A program made the position numbers and the translations under genes. From Berberis thunbergii (Eukaryota > Streptophyta > Magnoliopsida > Ranunculales > Berberidaceae), in assembly GCA_003290165.1 (NCBI GenBank), contig QNQO01005785.1, positions 372,001 through 436,000 of the forward strand: 64,000 nucleotides of DNA, in the 5' to 3' direction. Positions 24,196 to 36,264 of the stretch are shown here, piece after piece; within the stretch, counting starts at the first letter, position 1; each line of letters begins with the position of its first letter. A model generated the notes under the pieces. It worked only from the letters and a program-made list of their open reading frames with translations. It had not been told where the DNA came from and did not search any database.

Positions 24196-24545
24196 TTTAA
24201 AGAAAGTCAAATATGACCAAAGGTGGCCTAATAAATGGGTGCACTGATTACATCGTCCTACTAAGATTATAGGGTCAGTTCTCAACTCCCACCCAAGTCA
24301 AATTTGTGTTGGTTTCTTTTTCTTTTAAATTTTTAACAAGAAATTTAGGAATAAATTATACTTAGTTTACTTTTCTTCCTAAGTTGTTTTAGTATTGTAA
24401 GGTCGAAAAAAAACTCAAAAATGACCCATTACCATGATAAGACCCTACCAAGTTGAGCCTAGATTCAGACTTGAAATGACAACTTTGGCTTATGAAAAGT
24501 ACCCTATAATTGGGGGTAAAGGCTATTTTTTAAACTTAGTAGGAG
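24196..24545. other. Spacer without recognised features
   Basis: AT-rich DNA between two elements. No coding or repeat signal was recognised. Confidence 0.5.
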
Positions 24546-24554
24546 GGTATTGTC

Positions 24555-25160
24555 TGCGCGTGGTGTGTTGGAGGGCGTCTTGCGCACGTGTGTGAGCCGT
24601 TGGATGAAATCCGACGGCTCATATCGATGGACCTCAAAACCCACTCTTAATTAAAATGTTGGCAAGATTTTAATCTCTTACAGTCGTCGGACCTGATTTT
24701 AATCTCTTGGTTTGGAAAAGATTAGTTTTTTGGGTTTTGAATTGTTTTGCAAATAGAGAGAAAGTGAACTGCGTTTTGAAAAAAAAAAACTAATTCGATC
24801 TGAAGGAGAGGAATAGGAAGAAGAAGAGGAAGAGGAGTAGGAAGAATAAGAGGAGGGTTCGCTCGAGAAAGGGGATCTGAGGAAGAAGAAGAGGATAATC
24901 TCAGTGTTGACCCGAGGGTTCGATCTGAGGAAGAAGAAGAGGAAAAATTAATTTATCTGAGGGTTCAATCTGTACACTTGCATTTATTGACATTCAAAAC
25001 ATCAGATTCGACGGCTGTAAGAGATTAAAATCTTGCCAACATTTTAATTAAGAGTGGGTTTTGAGGTCCATCGATATGAGCCATCAGATTTCATCCAACG
25101 GCTCACACACGTGCGCAGGACGCCCTCCAGCACACCACGCGCAGGAACCCCCCCGGGTCC
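24555..25160. mobile_element. 606-bp Mutator-like MITE, relative of the 15278-19616 element
   Basis: A perfect 9-bp duplication, ggtattgtc, lies at 24546-24554 and 25161-25169. The arms of roughly 200 bp are inverted and match the outer arms of the 4.3-kb element (gcgcgtggtgtg, ccgttggatgaaatccgacg, ttaattaaaatgttggca). The left tip lacks about 15-20 bp found at the right tip (aggaacccccccgggtcc). The core is a GA-rich tract. No ORF. Confidence 0.85.
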
Positions 25161-25272
25161 GGTATTGTCAAACATGCATTAATTTCGAGGCAAGTTTAAA
25201 TATATATATAATATACGAAATGCTTTAAAGTTCAACTTGGCTTAATTTATGGGATGCTCTAAAAGCAGGTGA

Positions 25273-25280
25273 CACGGATC
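25273..25280 (+). promoter_or_regulatory. Octamer-like box upstream of the H4 copy
   Basis: cacggatc differs by one base from the plant histone octamer cgcggatc and lies 129 nt upstream of the ATG. This suggests that promoter sequence was copied along with the H4 body, but a single near-match could be chance. Confidence 0.35.
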
Positions 25281-25408
25281 AACCTTACGTCGTTGATAAG
25301 ACACTTGACCAACGATTAGAACCAACATCACACCAAAATCTCTTTCTTGTTCAAAATCCATCAACCAACCGCCTTTTACACTCTTCATTTCTACAAAACC
25401 CTTGAAAA

Positions 25409-25734
25409 ATGTCAGGAAGAGGCAAGGGTCTGGGCAAACGAGGGGTGAAGCGTCACAAAATGTTTTTGAGAGATAACATCCGGGGAATCACGAAACATTT
25501 GATCCGTCGTCTTGCAAGAAGAGGATCAGTGGGCTGATATATGAAGATACTAGATGGGTTCTCAAGATCTTTCTTGAGAATTTCATCTGTGATGCCGTCA
25601 CTTACACTGAACATGCCAGAAGGAAGACTATCACTGCCATGGACATAGTTTACGCTCTCAAGAGGCAGGGCAAGACACTACTACTATATGGGTTGGAGGC
25701 TAAATTTGGGCATTTTACGGTTTACAATTATTGA
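25409..25734 (+). pseudogene. Histone H4 pseudogene
   Basis: The reading [16 protein letters not shown], then [19 protein letters not shown], is nucleosomal histone H4. It lacks three residues of the Gly/Lys-rich tail. An out-of-frame deletion of about 13 nt near 25530 removes the codons around VKRI, so the first frame hits a stop while the second frame continues as [18 protein letters not shown], then [18 protein letters not shown] and [10 protein letters not shown]. The C-terminal GFGG is altered. Plant H4 genes are intronless, so lack of introns does not show that it is a retrocopy. No poly(A) tail was seen. Confidence 0.92.
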
Positions 25735-25934
25735 ATTTAGTACTTACAATCTTCAATGGAAAATTGAATCTGAATTTTTAGTGTCAACAATTTCTCAATG
25801 AGATTGAAAATTGGTTTGACTTGCAATGATTCCAAACTTTTCTATTTTATTTATTTTTCTTTCCACTTGCAATAATCTTATGTGGAAAAGAAAGGCATTT
25901 ATCTTATGAGTGTTCACTGAGGAGGGGCTTAAGA

Positions 25935-26245
25935 ATGTTGTGATGGTTGCTGCAATCAATCAAATGAACAAAACAGGCAAAAACATAATTGGATTCAATA
26001 GAATTTGGATTTAGGGAGAAGAAGTAACACAGTTTCTCCACAAAGGGAGCCTTACAAATCTGATCTCTTCATGCATCTTTCTCTTACCCTAATATTTCTT
26101 TCTACGCATAAGATTTTTAATATCTAACAATGAAAGGACTACTCTTGACCCTACGCGTGACTCACTTCACTACCCTTCTGACATCTAACAACTAGTAAGA
26201 CTAATCTATCCTTACAACTTGAATTTTTCTCCGGTATCATTGCAT
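25935..26245 (-). repeat. Probable 3' LTR of the gypsy element
   Basis: The polyprotein end (SLEDKVCLKGMG-like, about 26280) is followed on the minus strand by a purine-rich stretch and then DNA that could run from tgataccgg to about accatcaca. The 5' LTR is not present in the window, so the boundaries and LTR identity cannot be confirmed by comparison. Confidence 0.45.
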
Positions 26246-26723
26246 TCCCATCCCCTTCAAACACACATTGACCTCAAGGCTGAAAGTCTGGAAATGCTAC
26301 AGAGATGTGAGTCAATCTTCCCACGTAACTTCATCATTGGAAGAGAGAACTTGAGTCACAACTCTATTATGTCGAGGAATAATATGCCTACTCAGAATGG
26401 CCACAAGTTCGACAATAAAGCCCTCAGTGTGATGCAAGAAAAAGTCGAGAATATGAGTGTTGCAAGGGACCCAATTTCTTTTTCAACTATGAAACATGAA
26501 AAACAATATGGATCTATGATCCTTAAGGCAGGTCTAACTTGTAAGCAAGCTATCCAACTTTGTCAATTATGAGGAAGAGACCATAATATTTTGAAGATAA
26601 TTTCAAATTACTGCGAATAGCCACTGAGGTCTACCTATAAAGCTATAATTTGATAAACACCCAATCACCTATGTTGAACTCCCTATTTGTCCTGTTTTTG
26701 TCCACAAAGTTCTTCATTATCGC

Positions 26724-27797
26724 TTATGCTTTGACTAGCAAATCTTTCAAGGAATCAAACACATGTTGACATGTCTCTAAGTATGTATCCATGTCAATAA
26801 TACGGAGTGGGGCAAAAAGCGGCAAAGCAAATAGGAGGGGTGAGTACCCATATAAAGCCATAAAAGGAGTAGTATTCAAAATAGAGTGAAATAAAGTGTT
26901 GAACCAAAACTCTACCAAATACAACCAGTCTGCCCAGTTGTGAGGATAGTGACCAATCGTACACCTATGATAACACTCTAAATAGGCATTGGTGCATTCA
27001 GCTTGACAATGCATTTGTGGGCGTTATGTGGAACTCATAGCCATATTAGGGCTAAATACGACAAATAAGTCTTGCCAGAATGCACCAAGAAAAATTCAGC
27101 CTTGGTCATACACTACAGTTTGAGGCAGCCCATGCAACTTATAAACATTTTCTGAGAAGACATGTGCAACTATAGTAGTTGTGTAAGGATGTGAGGGAGC
27201 CATGAAGTGACTGTATTTGGTGAGCCTATCAACCACCTGGGAAACCCTTTATAAAGTCCATGGATGTGTCTTGCCAAGCTTGGGTGGGAATAGGCAAAGG
27301 TTGTAGTAGGCCAGTAGGCTTAGAATGTTGCCCTTTATTCATTTGAGAAATATCACATTGGATAATGAAGGTGGCAATATCATACTTCATGCCAGGCTTG
27401 TAAATGTAGAGTTGGCCCTTTGATAGGTGAAATTAATACCCAAATGACTACCCAAGTTAGAAAAATGTAGAGCTGAGATGTGTAGTTGCCTTAGAGTACC
27501 ATTGGAGCCAACGTAAAGTTGAGTTTTGAACTCAAGTAAACCACTGTGAAGTGTATAAGGAGAATCCTCAGGAATTGAAATCAAAAGACTAGATATTAAG
27601 GACCGAGCTACAGAGTCATGATCATAATTGTGAAGTACCTCGGTAAGCCAATAAGGAGTAGTAATAAAAACGACATGTAAAGTAGCTTCCATGGAGGATG
27701 ATGACTTCGCTCTTCTTGATAAGGCATCAACTTCAATTTTATCAACACCCTTTTTGTATTTGATTTCATAATCATACCCAAGGAGCTTGGTCATCAA
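26724..27797 (-). pseudogene. Gypsy RNase H end and integrase remnant
   Basis: LTKLLGYDYEIKYKKGVDK then VDALSRR marks the RNase H-integrase connection (27790-27700). YHRCTIGHYPHNWADWLYLV and TTPFMALYGYSPLL mark the integrase core and its C-terminal side (about 26970-26840). Integrase normally joins the cDNA to chromosomal DNA. The frames are broken in between, so no functional enzyme is possible. Confidence 0.85.
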
Positions 27798-27836
27798 TTT
27801 TTGTTGTAAAATAGTTGTAACTTTCTGGTCCGGGAA

Positions 27837-29000
27837 TTATTTAATACTTTGATGGTTAGCTCTAATAATAAAATGAGTAACCAACAAATATGATCTCCAT
27901 TTAGCAACTGCCAACACAATAGCTAAAAGCTCGTTTTCATATGTAGACAAACCTAGAGCTTTAAGACTCAATGCTATAGTAAAGAAAACAATAGAATGAC
28001 CTTCTTGCATCAAAACAACACCCAAACCCAGAGTACTAGCCTCAGTCTCCACTACAAAAGGTAACTGAAAATTGGGCACTGCTAAGACAAGTGTGGAACT
28101 CATGGCTTGTTTAAGTTTATTGAAAGCTGTAGTAGCTTCTGGAGACTAATGGAAGGCACTTTTTTTAGAAAGTTTGTGAGAGGTCTACAAATCACACCAT
28201 AGCCTTAACATGCCAAGCCTATGAAGCCTTTCAATTGCTTCAATCTTGTAGGTAAGGGCCATTCAAACATTGCTTTAATCTTCACTGGGTCAGCAACCAC
28301 ACCTTGAGCATTAATGATGTGTCACATGTATCCAAGGTGAGATTGAGAAAATGAGTACTTTGCAAGTTTTAGAATAGAAAGTATGGGTTCTCAAGGTATT
28401 GAAAGTATGTGTTAGATGTTGAATGTGGGTTTCCAAAGAAGAGCTATAAACTGAAATATCATTAAAAAGGATAAGTTTTCTAAGAAAATGTTTGAAAATT
28501 TAATTTATAAGGGCTTGAAATGTGGCTGGAGTTCATGGATTGGGAGCGTTGGTCTTGACAAGATATTGAGGCCAAATGGAATCACTTTGAATTCAAAGTG
28601 GCAATGATGTGTCCTAAAAGCTCGAGCACCGGGAAGGTGAAATAAGATTTGGCGATACCCACTACTAAGGTCAAGTTTGAAAAAAACATAAGCTCCATGT
28701 AATTCATCTAAAAATCTTCAATGGTAGGAAATAAAAACTTACACTTTATGGTGACGTCATTCAATTTTCTGTAATCCACACAAAATCTCCAAGTGGAGTC
28801 TTTCTTCCTTACAAGTAAAATCGGAGTAGCAAAAGGGGAGTGACTATGAGTGACCAGCCAGCTTGCAACATTCTTCAACAACTTTTTGGATGTATGGTAT
28901 CTTATAGGGTGTTTGGTGAGTAGGGGTGGAATTGCATTTCATTGAATATGGTGGTCTAATGAACGACTAGGTGGGAGCTCATGTGGTTCTTGGATATATC
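27837..29000 (-). pseudogene. Gypsy reverse transcriptase and RNase H remnant
   Basis: STWRFCVDYRKLND-like sequence (about 28800-28750) and LPFVVETEASTLGLGVVLMQ then STYENELLAIVLAVAKW (28050-27900) identify the RT fingers and RNase H. The catalytic YxDD box is degraded to FNDI near 28460. Frameshifts split the RT. Confidence 0.82.
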
Positions 29001-29519
29001 TTGATACTGAGATAACATGTTGGTAAGGATATGGGCATTGGTGGAGAAAAGTGGGAAGTAGTAATGGATAAGAAATGATCAACTAAAGCCTGGGAAGGGT
29101 GTTTGAATAGTTTCTTGAGGGCACTACAGAGAGAAGGAGTAAGGAGCCTTTATTTCATGCTCCCTTTTAAAGTGATCTTCTTTCCATGGAGCTTAAGTGT
29201 TAAGTTGAGCTTTTTGGAAATTTATAATGATGTCTCCAAAGGGTTTCGGTCAATCTATACCAAGGACAATGTCACACCCACCCATTTACAAAACTATGAG
29301 ATCACCATGGAAGTGATGCCCTTGCATGTCCCATTGCATTTTTGGGCGTATAGCATTACTGACAATCTTAGATCCATTGGCAACTGTGCATATTTGGAGT
29401 CAAAACAGTTGGACAATTCAATACTACAACAAATGTCCTCTTTTATAGCATTTCATAATAGCATTTTTCACACATTTGCTATAAAAACCAATTTTTGTTC
29501 CTACTGAAATTAGAAAACA

Positions 29520-32500
29520 CTATTAAAATTGGGTGGGATTTAAAAACACTGAAGGCACTCGCCTAAATATTGACATCGCGCTATTCTCCTTTCCCTCCAA
29601 CCTACAAACCTAAAAACTTATCATGTCTCTCTCTCCTGCAATTCTCCTCCTCCATGTCTCCCTCTCATGTTGACATCCTTCTCATGTTTACCTCTCTTGC
29701 AATTCCCGTGTTGCTCTGGAGAGTAGGAAACAAAGCAAGGACGACAACAACTGTCTCTCTGGTTCTCTCTGTTGCAGATCTGGTTTGTTTTGAGTGTTTG
29801 AAGTAAATGTACCTCTCTCTCTACTCCTTTCATCATCTTATTCTTCTTGTTCATTTCGATCACTTTTTTTCTAAAACCCAAGCTCCAAAAACGTGCCCAG
29901 ACAGATTTTTACTTAGGGTATCTATTGATTGTAGAAGATTCGGGTTTCTATTAATCTTGTTACTGGAATTGCAAGTAAGCACGGGCAATCAGAATGGATG
30001 TTTCAAGTTCTTAGAAACAGCTAAGGACTTACCCACCATCAGTAAGAATCAAGTTAGATGTATTTCAAGTTATACGCTATTGCTCTAATATACTATGACA
30101 CAAAATTCATCAATGTCAACGAGTGTGTAACACAAAAATAAGAGGATTTCCTTTTGTAATGATATTTCAATCAACATCTACTGCCAAAGTAACTCATATG
30201 AAAAATTTGTGTGGAATAGTGACTTCAAACATTCAGTGTCTGAGCACCATGATGAAATGCATTGCAGTGAGTTTTCTGATGTATCCTCTTATTTTACCCT
30301 AATATATTAATTTATAAAATAGCATTTTTTGAATCAATTCTGAAAATGCGTTATTCTTTTAGCCTGGTGAAGCTGAGTTCCTTCCAAAACCATTATCTGA
30401 AGACAAACTCAGAAATATATGGCAACATGCCGTTCATAAGGCCAGTCTCAACTATAGTTCTTTCCAATATGTTGCATTGAATGGCAACACCTCGTTCATA
30501 AGATAAAGAAGATCTAAGCAATTTTTCCTGAACAATCTTTTAATGGTAGGGAAGTGCCGTCCCAAAATCATTGAGGCCAATAAAAGAGACCGTAGATTCA
30601 ATGCTTCAGCTCCAACAAGACAACAATGAAGCTGATAATAAAAACTTGCTAGAAATTAATGATTCCTGGCAAGCCCATGAATGAAGGCTTTACTCATTTT
30701 CTGTGCTCTAGTTACCCGACACAGGAAGCATTCCGATAAGTAATTAGTGTATATATGCTTTTACAACTTTATTAAAATTGAGCCCTTTGTTGCTTTTGAG
30801 CATGCAACCTCACCTGCTGTGTTATTATACTTTTAGGTTGATGCCAAATATCATAAACTGTGCATCTAAAATAGTCAAGCAAAACATCAATATCAGTGTA
30901 AGATAATCAAATTTATTTAGTGGTTAAAAACAAGCAATAATTATTTTGCATTATCCATTCTTGTATTAGTAAGAATTTTGGTTCATATTTTATGCTTGCA
31001 TTCTAAGTATGCATATGCTGTTCATGTGTCCAACTGGAAATGAAATTGGTTCTAGAACATTGCTTGGCTTACAACCTGTTTGTTTAACTACTTTGTTCTA
31101 TCACTGTGTTTTCTTCCAGTCACGTTCTGAAGCATTTCATATGTCTTACAGAAGCTCGATTTTTTGCCAGAGTGAATTGTTTCATTAGGTTTTGATGTTA
31201 TTTCACGTGTCTTGGAAACAAGCCCCAGTAAGATCTTTACTGTTTTGTTTTTGTTCAAGGCAAATCTCGTGTATGTTCAGTTGTGTTTAATTATGCCATT
31301 TGTTACTTTCCTCACTTTTGGCATATCATCTGATGTAAGGTTGGAGACTAGTTTCACCACATTTTTCAACATTGTTAGAATCTGCAATAGTTCCAGCATT
31401 AGTAATGAATGAAAAAGTGAGATATCTTGTATCTTTTTTGTGTCCTTTCCCAGTTATGGTTGTCATCTTTTCAACATTTTTCAACAAGCCAAAAATTTAT
31501 GGCTTCCCTTCCTTGTTGGTGCTTCCTTTTCTATCGAAGTTCCCTATTCCTGCTTCTGCTACTGCAAGCGATACTATGATTTCAAATAAGCGAGTTTAAA
31601 AGAAATTCCTTCACAAAATATGTATGTATATTTTATTATGTATTAATGAAGGGGGAAAAAAACTAATGTCTTCACTATATTTGCTTAGAAAAGACGATGG
31701 ATAAGAAAGTTATGTTATGTTAAATTTTTTATTAATTTGCGATTTTACACCCTAATGCTCAATAGGATTTGAGTTCTTTGATCCATACACGAACTGACAA
31801 AATCTTTGATGGGTTTCTTGTTGGGTTACAGTAGTATTAAATTGAAATCCTTGTTTGACCCAAGGTTTTGTTTCATAGGCCGATATCTTAATCAGTTTTG
31901 CCATTCTAGGTGCAACCACTGGCTGGATGTTGTAGAAAATGGACTTTATTGAGAATCTTTACTTTACATAATGTTATCAGAGAGCTAATACCATTGGAAG
32001 GTTATTATGTGCAAAACTAGTTTCATCATGAATTTCTTGTTTTAATTTAGCTTGAAAGCTTCTAGGAATTCAATACAGAGATGTTAAAGATGTGTGAATA
32101 AATGACACGACTGAAAGTTATTTTATGGAAGATCAATCTATTAAGTTATTCTTTGGTCCCGTGTACAATAGTTATTTGTGATATGTTTCTGAGAAGTGGA
32201 TAGTATTTTGGGCGTTAAGATCCTAAGATGTAATTGGTGTATATATATATAAATATGACTCCTAAGCTTCTCTTTCTCGTGGCCATTTGTGGATCAGTTG
32301 GTTGGAGATCACAATTTCAATCATCAATTTCCAATTTTCATTCGATTTCGATATTTTCATGCTTTAGAGTGGTCATTTTGTACCTTTGGTGCTTTCCATT
32401 AGCATCGTGCGTATGCCTATCTCTTTTTTAGGCCACTTCTTTTGTTTGCTTCTTCGTTGTATCCTTTTTATACTAATAAATTCTACTCCTAAAATAGAAT

Positions 32501-32870
32501 AAAAGGAAAGTTGATGAAAAGTTCTTGAATTCTTTGTGATAATTGATGCTTTTCTGATTTCACAATCATTAATCAAATATCTCTTACGACAATCATGAAT
32601 GCAACACTTGAAATCTATTATTATTTGTCTTATAAATTATAATAGATAATGGGCATAAGGTTGTCACCCATTTTATTTTAGCTAAGATTATGAGTTGTAT
32701 CACTTAACTATTTCGTTTCTTATCATCATATATACATGGGATTTTGAAAATTGTGTGCCTCCCTTGAGCGTACGACATACATTAGCTACCGTGCTTTCAT
32801 TTATTAGTCAGAAATGAACCATTTACGCCAAGTTTTGATGTCTTATTTTTACATTTATGTTCATTACGGC
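29520..32870. other. CACTA interior, left half, no recognised gene
   Basis: AT-rich with short ORFs. A plus-strand reading near 30366-30450 ([20 protein letters not shown]) followed by a GT donor-like site looks like an exon of a further captured gene, which I cannot identify. No transposase domain was seen. Confidence 0.45.
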
Positions 32871-32874
32871 AGTT

Positions 32875-34414
32875 ACTACGGTGTTTTGATGGCATATGGT
32901 GGCCTCCAAGATGTAAGGTGGTCTTGTCATTTCAATTAGTGGCTTTAGACTATCTGACCTGTAATCTCATAAATCAATGCTTTTTTATACAGTTCTTAAG
33001 TGAGCGCAATCCTGGATATACATCAACTCTAGTTCGAACTCGAGTGATACCATTGTATTCATTGTCTGCACATATACCCTTCTTAACTTGCAACTGCAAA
33101 CTGGGTACTAGGAGAACTCGCTTCTTGTCTTCCTGAAGTGAGAAATCTTATCCACCATTTTTTAGCTCTCTCCTCGTTCCTCTCTTTTTAACTTTGACTT
33201 TTTTTGTTCAGGATATCACTGCAGATATATTCTTCATTGCTAAAATCTTTGGTTACACCTGATTTGAGGGATATATCTTGTTATCTCGGTCCGGGCTTCT
33301 GCTGCTGGGGCAGTTGCTGAGCTTCTTGAGGTGAGGGACCCAATTATAATGGTAAATTCTATCAATCGTAGCATTTTCATAGCTGCCTTATATTTTGTAA
33401 CCTTAATTGTCTGCAGAATGAGTACTATCCACCGGATTGGTTGCCACTTTTGCAAGTTATTGTTATAGAATGGACAATGAAGACGACAATGAATCCTCTG
33501 TTTTACTTCAGCTTTTGAGTACCATAGTTGAAGCTGGAAACAAATATGTGATTGCGCACATTCCCTATGTCATGTCTGCTTTGGTTGGGACTATATCAAA
33601 GCACATACCTCCTATTCATGAACCATGGCCTCAGGTACTCAAAGGATGTCATAGATTCTTTGACATGATTGTGAGTTGCGCAGTTTTACTTGGATAAATC
33701 GACACTTATAGTCATCAATATTAGGTGGTTTCTTTTGGAGATTTCACATATCTCAACCTGATTGAGCTTTGTAAGTTCTACATTAGAGAACTTGGTTTAA
33801 CTCCTCACAGTCAAATGCATCACTCAGGAGTGTGAGCTTTGTTGATGACCTATATCTCTATGTTGAATTTGTTGCATAGCGGTTTAGGGTCACTTTGGTG
33901 GTAGCCTGGTGGGTGGTTGGAGATGATTTTTCTACCACATAGATATCCACTTATATCATTTTAGGTTCTGGCAATTACATGTTGGGAATTTCATCATATG
34001 CTTGATTGTCATCAGTGAGACTATCTATGTTTATTAAAGAGGGTTCTAGTTAATGCAGTAGTGCTAGTTAATGTCAATATTTATATTAATATATCAGCAA
34101 TATTTGCATGTTACCTTTTGTTTTTAAGTCCATATTCCATATATTATGAACTTGTGGCAAACAGTTCTGTGGCCTTAAATAGAAACATAACTAATCAATT
34201 TGTTATTTATAAATGCTAACTGATGACACCTTTTTAGGCGGTTGAAAGGGGATTTTTGGCGTTAGCAGTTATGGCTAAAACTTGGAAGGATCACATGCCA
34301 AAAGAAAATGAGCCAAATGAATCAAGTGAAAGTTGAGATCTAGTTGGGCTACTATTGCTAGAGCATTTTTCAGTTCTCTTGGAACAAGCTTTGCTTACAC
34401 CCATGAAACTAGAG
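32875..34414 (+). pseudogene. Captured importin-beta-like gene fragment (several exons with introns)
   Basis: The exons resemble part of a HEAT-repeat importin-beta-family nuclear transport receptor. They are about 32875-32912 (GVLMAYGGLQD), 32993-33135 (ERNPGYTSTLVRTRVIPLYS), 33212-33330 (ASAAGAVAELLE in one frame), 33417-33634 (NEYYPPDWLPLLQVIV, then IAHIPYVMSALVGTISKHI) and 34238-34414 (VERGFLALAVMAKTWKDHM). Introns keep GT-AG borders, so genomic DNA was captured, not mRNA. Single-base indels break at least three exons. The exact family member is uncertain. Confidence 0.75.
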
Positions 34415-35099
34415 GTGCATTTCTCTTCTTGGAGTTGTCAATTGTATTTGATCTTATAAGGGTCCTATCATTTATTTGATATGCAATGGTAACGTGAAGA
34501 CAATAAATTTATTTATTTTGATGAAGTACGTAGATTTATTTTTTATCTGCAGAAATTGGAAAGCTTTTCCTACAATGTAGAATGCATGGATGCCGTTTCG
34601 ACCCTCACTAACTTATTGATATATGAAATGGAAATAGGTATGTTATGCACATATGGGTCAAACAACTATGTGGGTAAATCTATTCTGTGCATGTATTAAC
34701 AGCTGATCCTAGTACAATATCATAAAATCAATGTCTCTGGCTCTTTGCTGTTTAGTGGCATGATCTTGCCAAGGTTTTTGAATATTATAATGGTTTATCG
34801 GTTCTTTTAATTTCTCAAGGAGCTCTCCTGGAATTTAATGATAGGGTACAAAAGAAACTTGTCAAGATTTTATAACCTTACCTTGTTGAAGTATATAGAA
34901 TTCTTTATATCTGCAGAAACACGACTTCTGTAGATGACGGGAATCTTGAAGTGGATGCCTCCGTTTGCATTTCAAAGTCAGATGAACACGTTTTTTTTTT
35001 TTTTTGCAGCAAGAAAGAAAACTTGCACTGATGATGTCTTATCTCAACATATCATCTTTCCCTTTATTCTCTAACATAGTGACGTCCTTATTAATGTAG

Positions 35100-35715
35100 G
35101 GAGTCATGATAACTCAAGGGAACATTGTAGCGACTGCAACAATTATGATAGTCATTCCTGGAGTAGGGAGTAGTGATACTTACTTAGCTTATTTGCCACT
35201 AGCTCATGTTTTTGAACTAGCAGCTAAGGTAATTGACTACAACTCTTTAGGTATACATGTAATACAAACAATACCTTATTTGTTTATCGCATACTCCTTT
35301 CTTTTGTTTCTGGTAGCCAGGTTGTGATGATTTATGCTGGTGCTTCCATTGGTTATGGTTCAGCTTTGACTTTGACTGATAGTTCAAATAAGATTAAGAA
35401 AGGAACCCTTGGAGATGCATCCATGTTAAAGCCCACCATTATGACTGCAGCTCTTTCCATTTTAGATCATGTCCGAGAGGGTGTGCTGAAAAAAGGTTTG
35501 AAAATTGGCAATGTTTAACAGAAATTATGCCCTATTGTATGCATGGTTTGGGATTTTCAAATTTGCCTATTCTTCACCTTCTTTGTTCTGTAGGTTGATG
35601 AGACGGGTGGACTAGCTAAGAAACTATTCAACATTGGATTCAAACAAAATTGGTAGCTATGGAAGGGAGTTGGTTTGGGGCCTGGGGACTTGAAAAAGTT
35701 TTGTGGATGCAATAG
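35100..35715 (+). pseudogene. Captured long-chain acyl-CoA synthetase (LACS) fragment
   Basis: Three exons with GT-AG introns are present: 35100-35228 (GVMITQGNIVATATIMIVIP, then LAYLPLAHVFELAAK), 35321-35495 ([20 protein letters not shown], then REGVLKK) and from 35594 (VDETGGLAKKLFNIGFK, then GSWFGAWGLEKVLW in another frame). These match the central AMP-binding region of plant LACS8/9-type enzymes, which activate fatty acids with CoA. The third exon has frameshifts, including one just after the GLEKVLW motif. The amino- and carboxy-terminal parts of the enzyme are absent. Confidence 0.85.
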
Positions 35716-36007
35716 TTTTCAAAAAACTATTCACACTGATAAAACAAGGAGTACAATGGGGATGAGGCAGACTATGAGACAATCAATGAGGCAATCATCA
35801 ACTACTCCATTCACACTTATGCATGAAATCCGTAAACTTGAGCACCTCCAGGAGCAGCTTGGAGAAGAAGCAAATTGGGCTCTGAAGGTACTACAGAAAA
35901 AGGTTGCTTGTCATAGACTAGGTAATCAAGATGCAGTTGAGACTATTGCCAAGTTGCAAGCAGAAATACGGGAGATGCGTACTGCAAGGGAGTTAAGAAA
36001 TGTTTAA
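35675..36007 (+). pseudogene. Chimeric ORF ending in a captured NACK/HINKEL-type kinesin segment
   Basis: This 110-codon ORF starts in out-of-frame LACS sequence, then from about 35760 reads RQSMRQSSTTPFTLMHEIRK, LEHLQEQLGEEANWALKVLQ and HRLGNQDAVETIAKLQAEIR. These match the region after the motor domain of NACK1/HINKEL cytokinesis kinesins, in good frame. The fragment lacks the motor domain entirely. It ends at a stop after ELRNV. Whether the chimera is transcribed is unknown. Confidence 0.82.
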
Positions 36008-36264
36008 GTGTAATACATTATCTTATTAATTACATTATTTTTATTATTTGATAGATTTTGTGACTTGATGTAATACATTATCATATTAATTACATTACTT
36101 TGCCTCCATTCATGGAAATGTTTAAGTGTTTGACACATTTAGATTTTTATTTTCTAGAAATAAAATTTATAAGATGTTATAAAAAGTCATTTGATAGCAC
36201 TTGATGAGTGCTATAGAAAAAAGGGCATTGAGAAACGCTATAGAAACTAATACAATAGCATTTG

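Noticed and set aside
26219..26572. 117-residue plus-strand ORF as a host gene
   Set aside because: It overlaps the antisense of the gypsy polyprotein end; no family match.
34551..34880. Further importin exons after 34414
   Set aside because: Splice-like borders are present, but the readings (CMDAVSTLTNLLIYEMEI and others) do not clearly match, so they were left out of the fragment.
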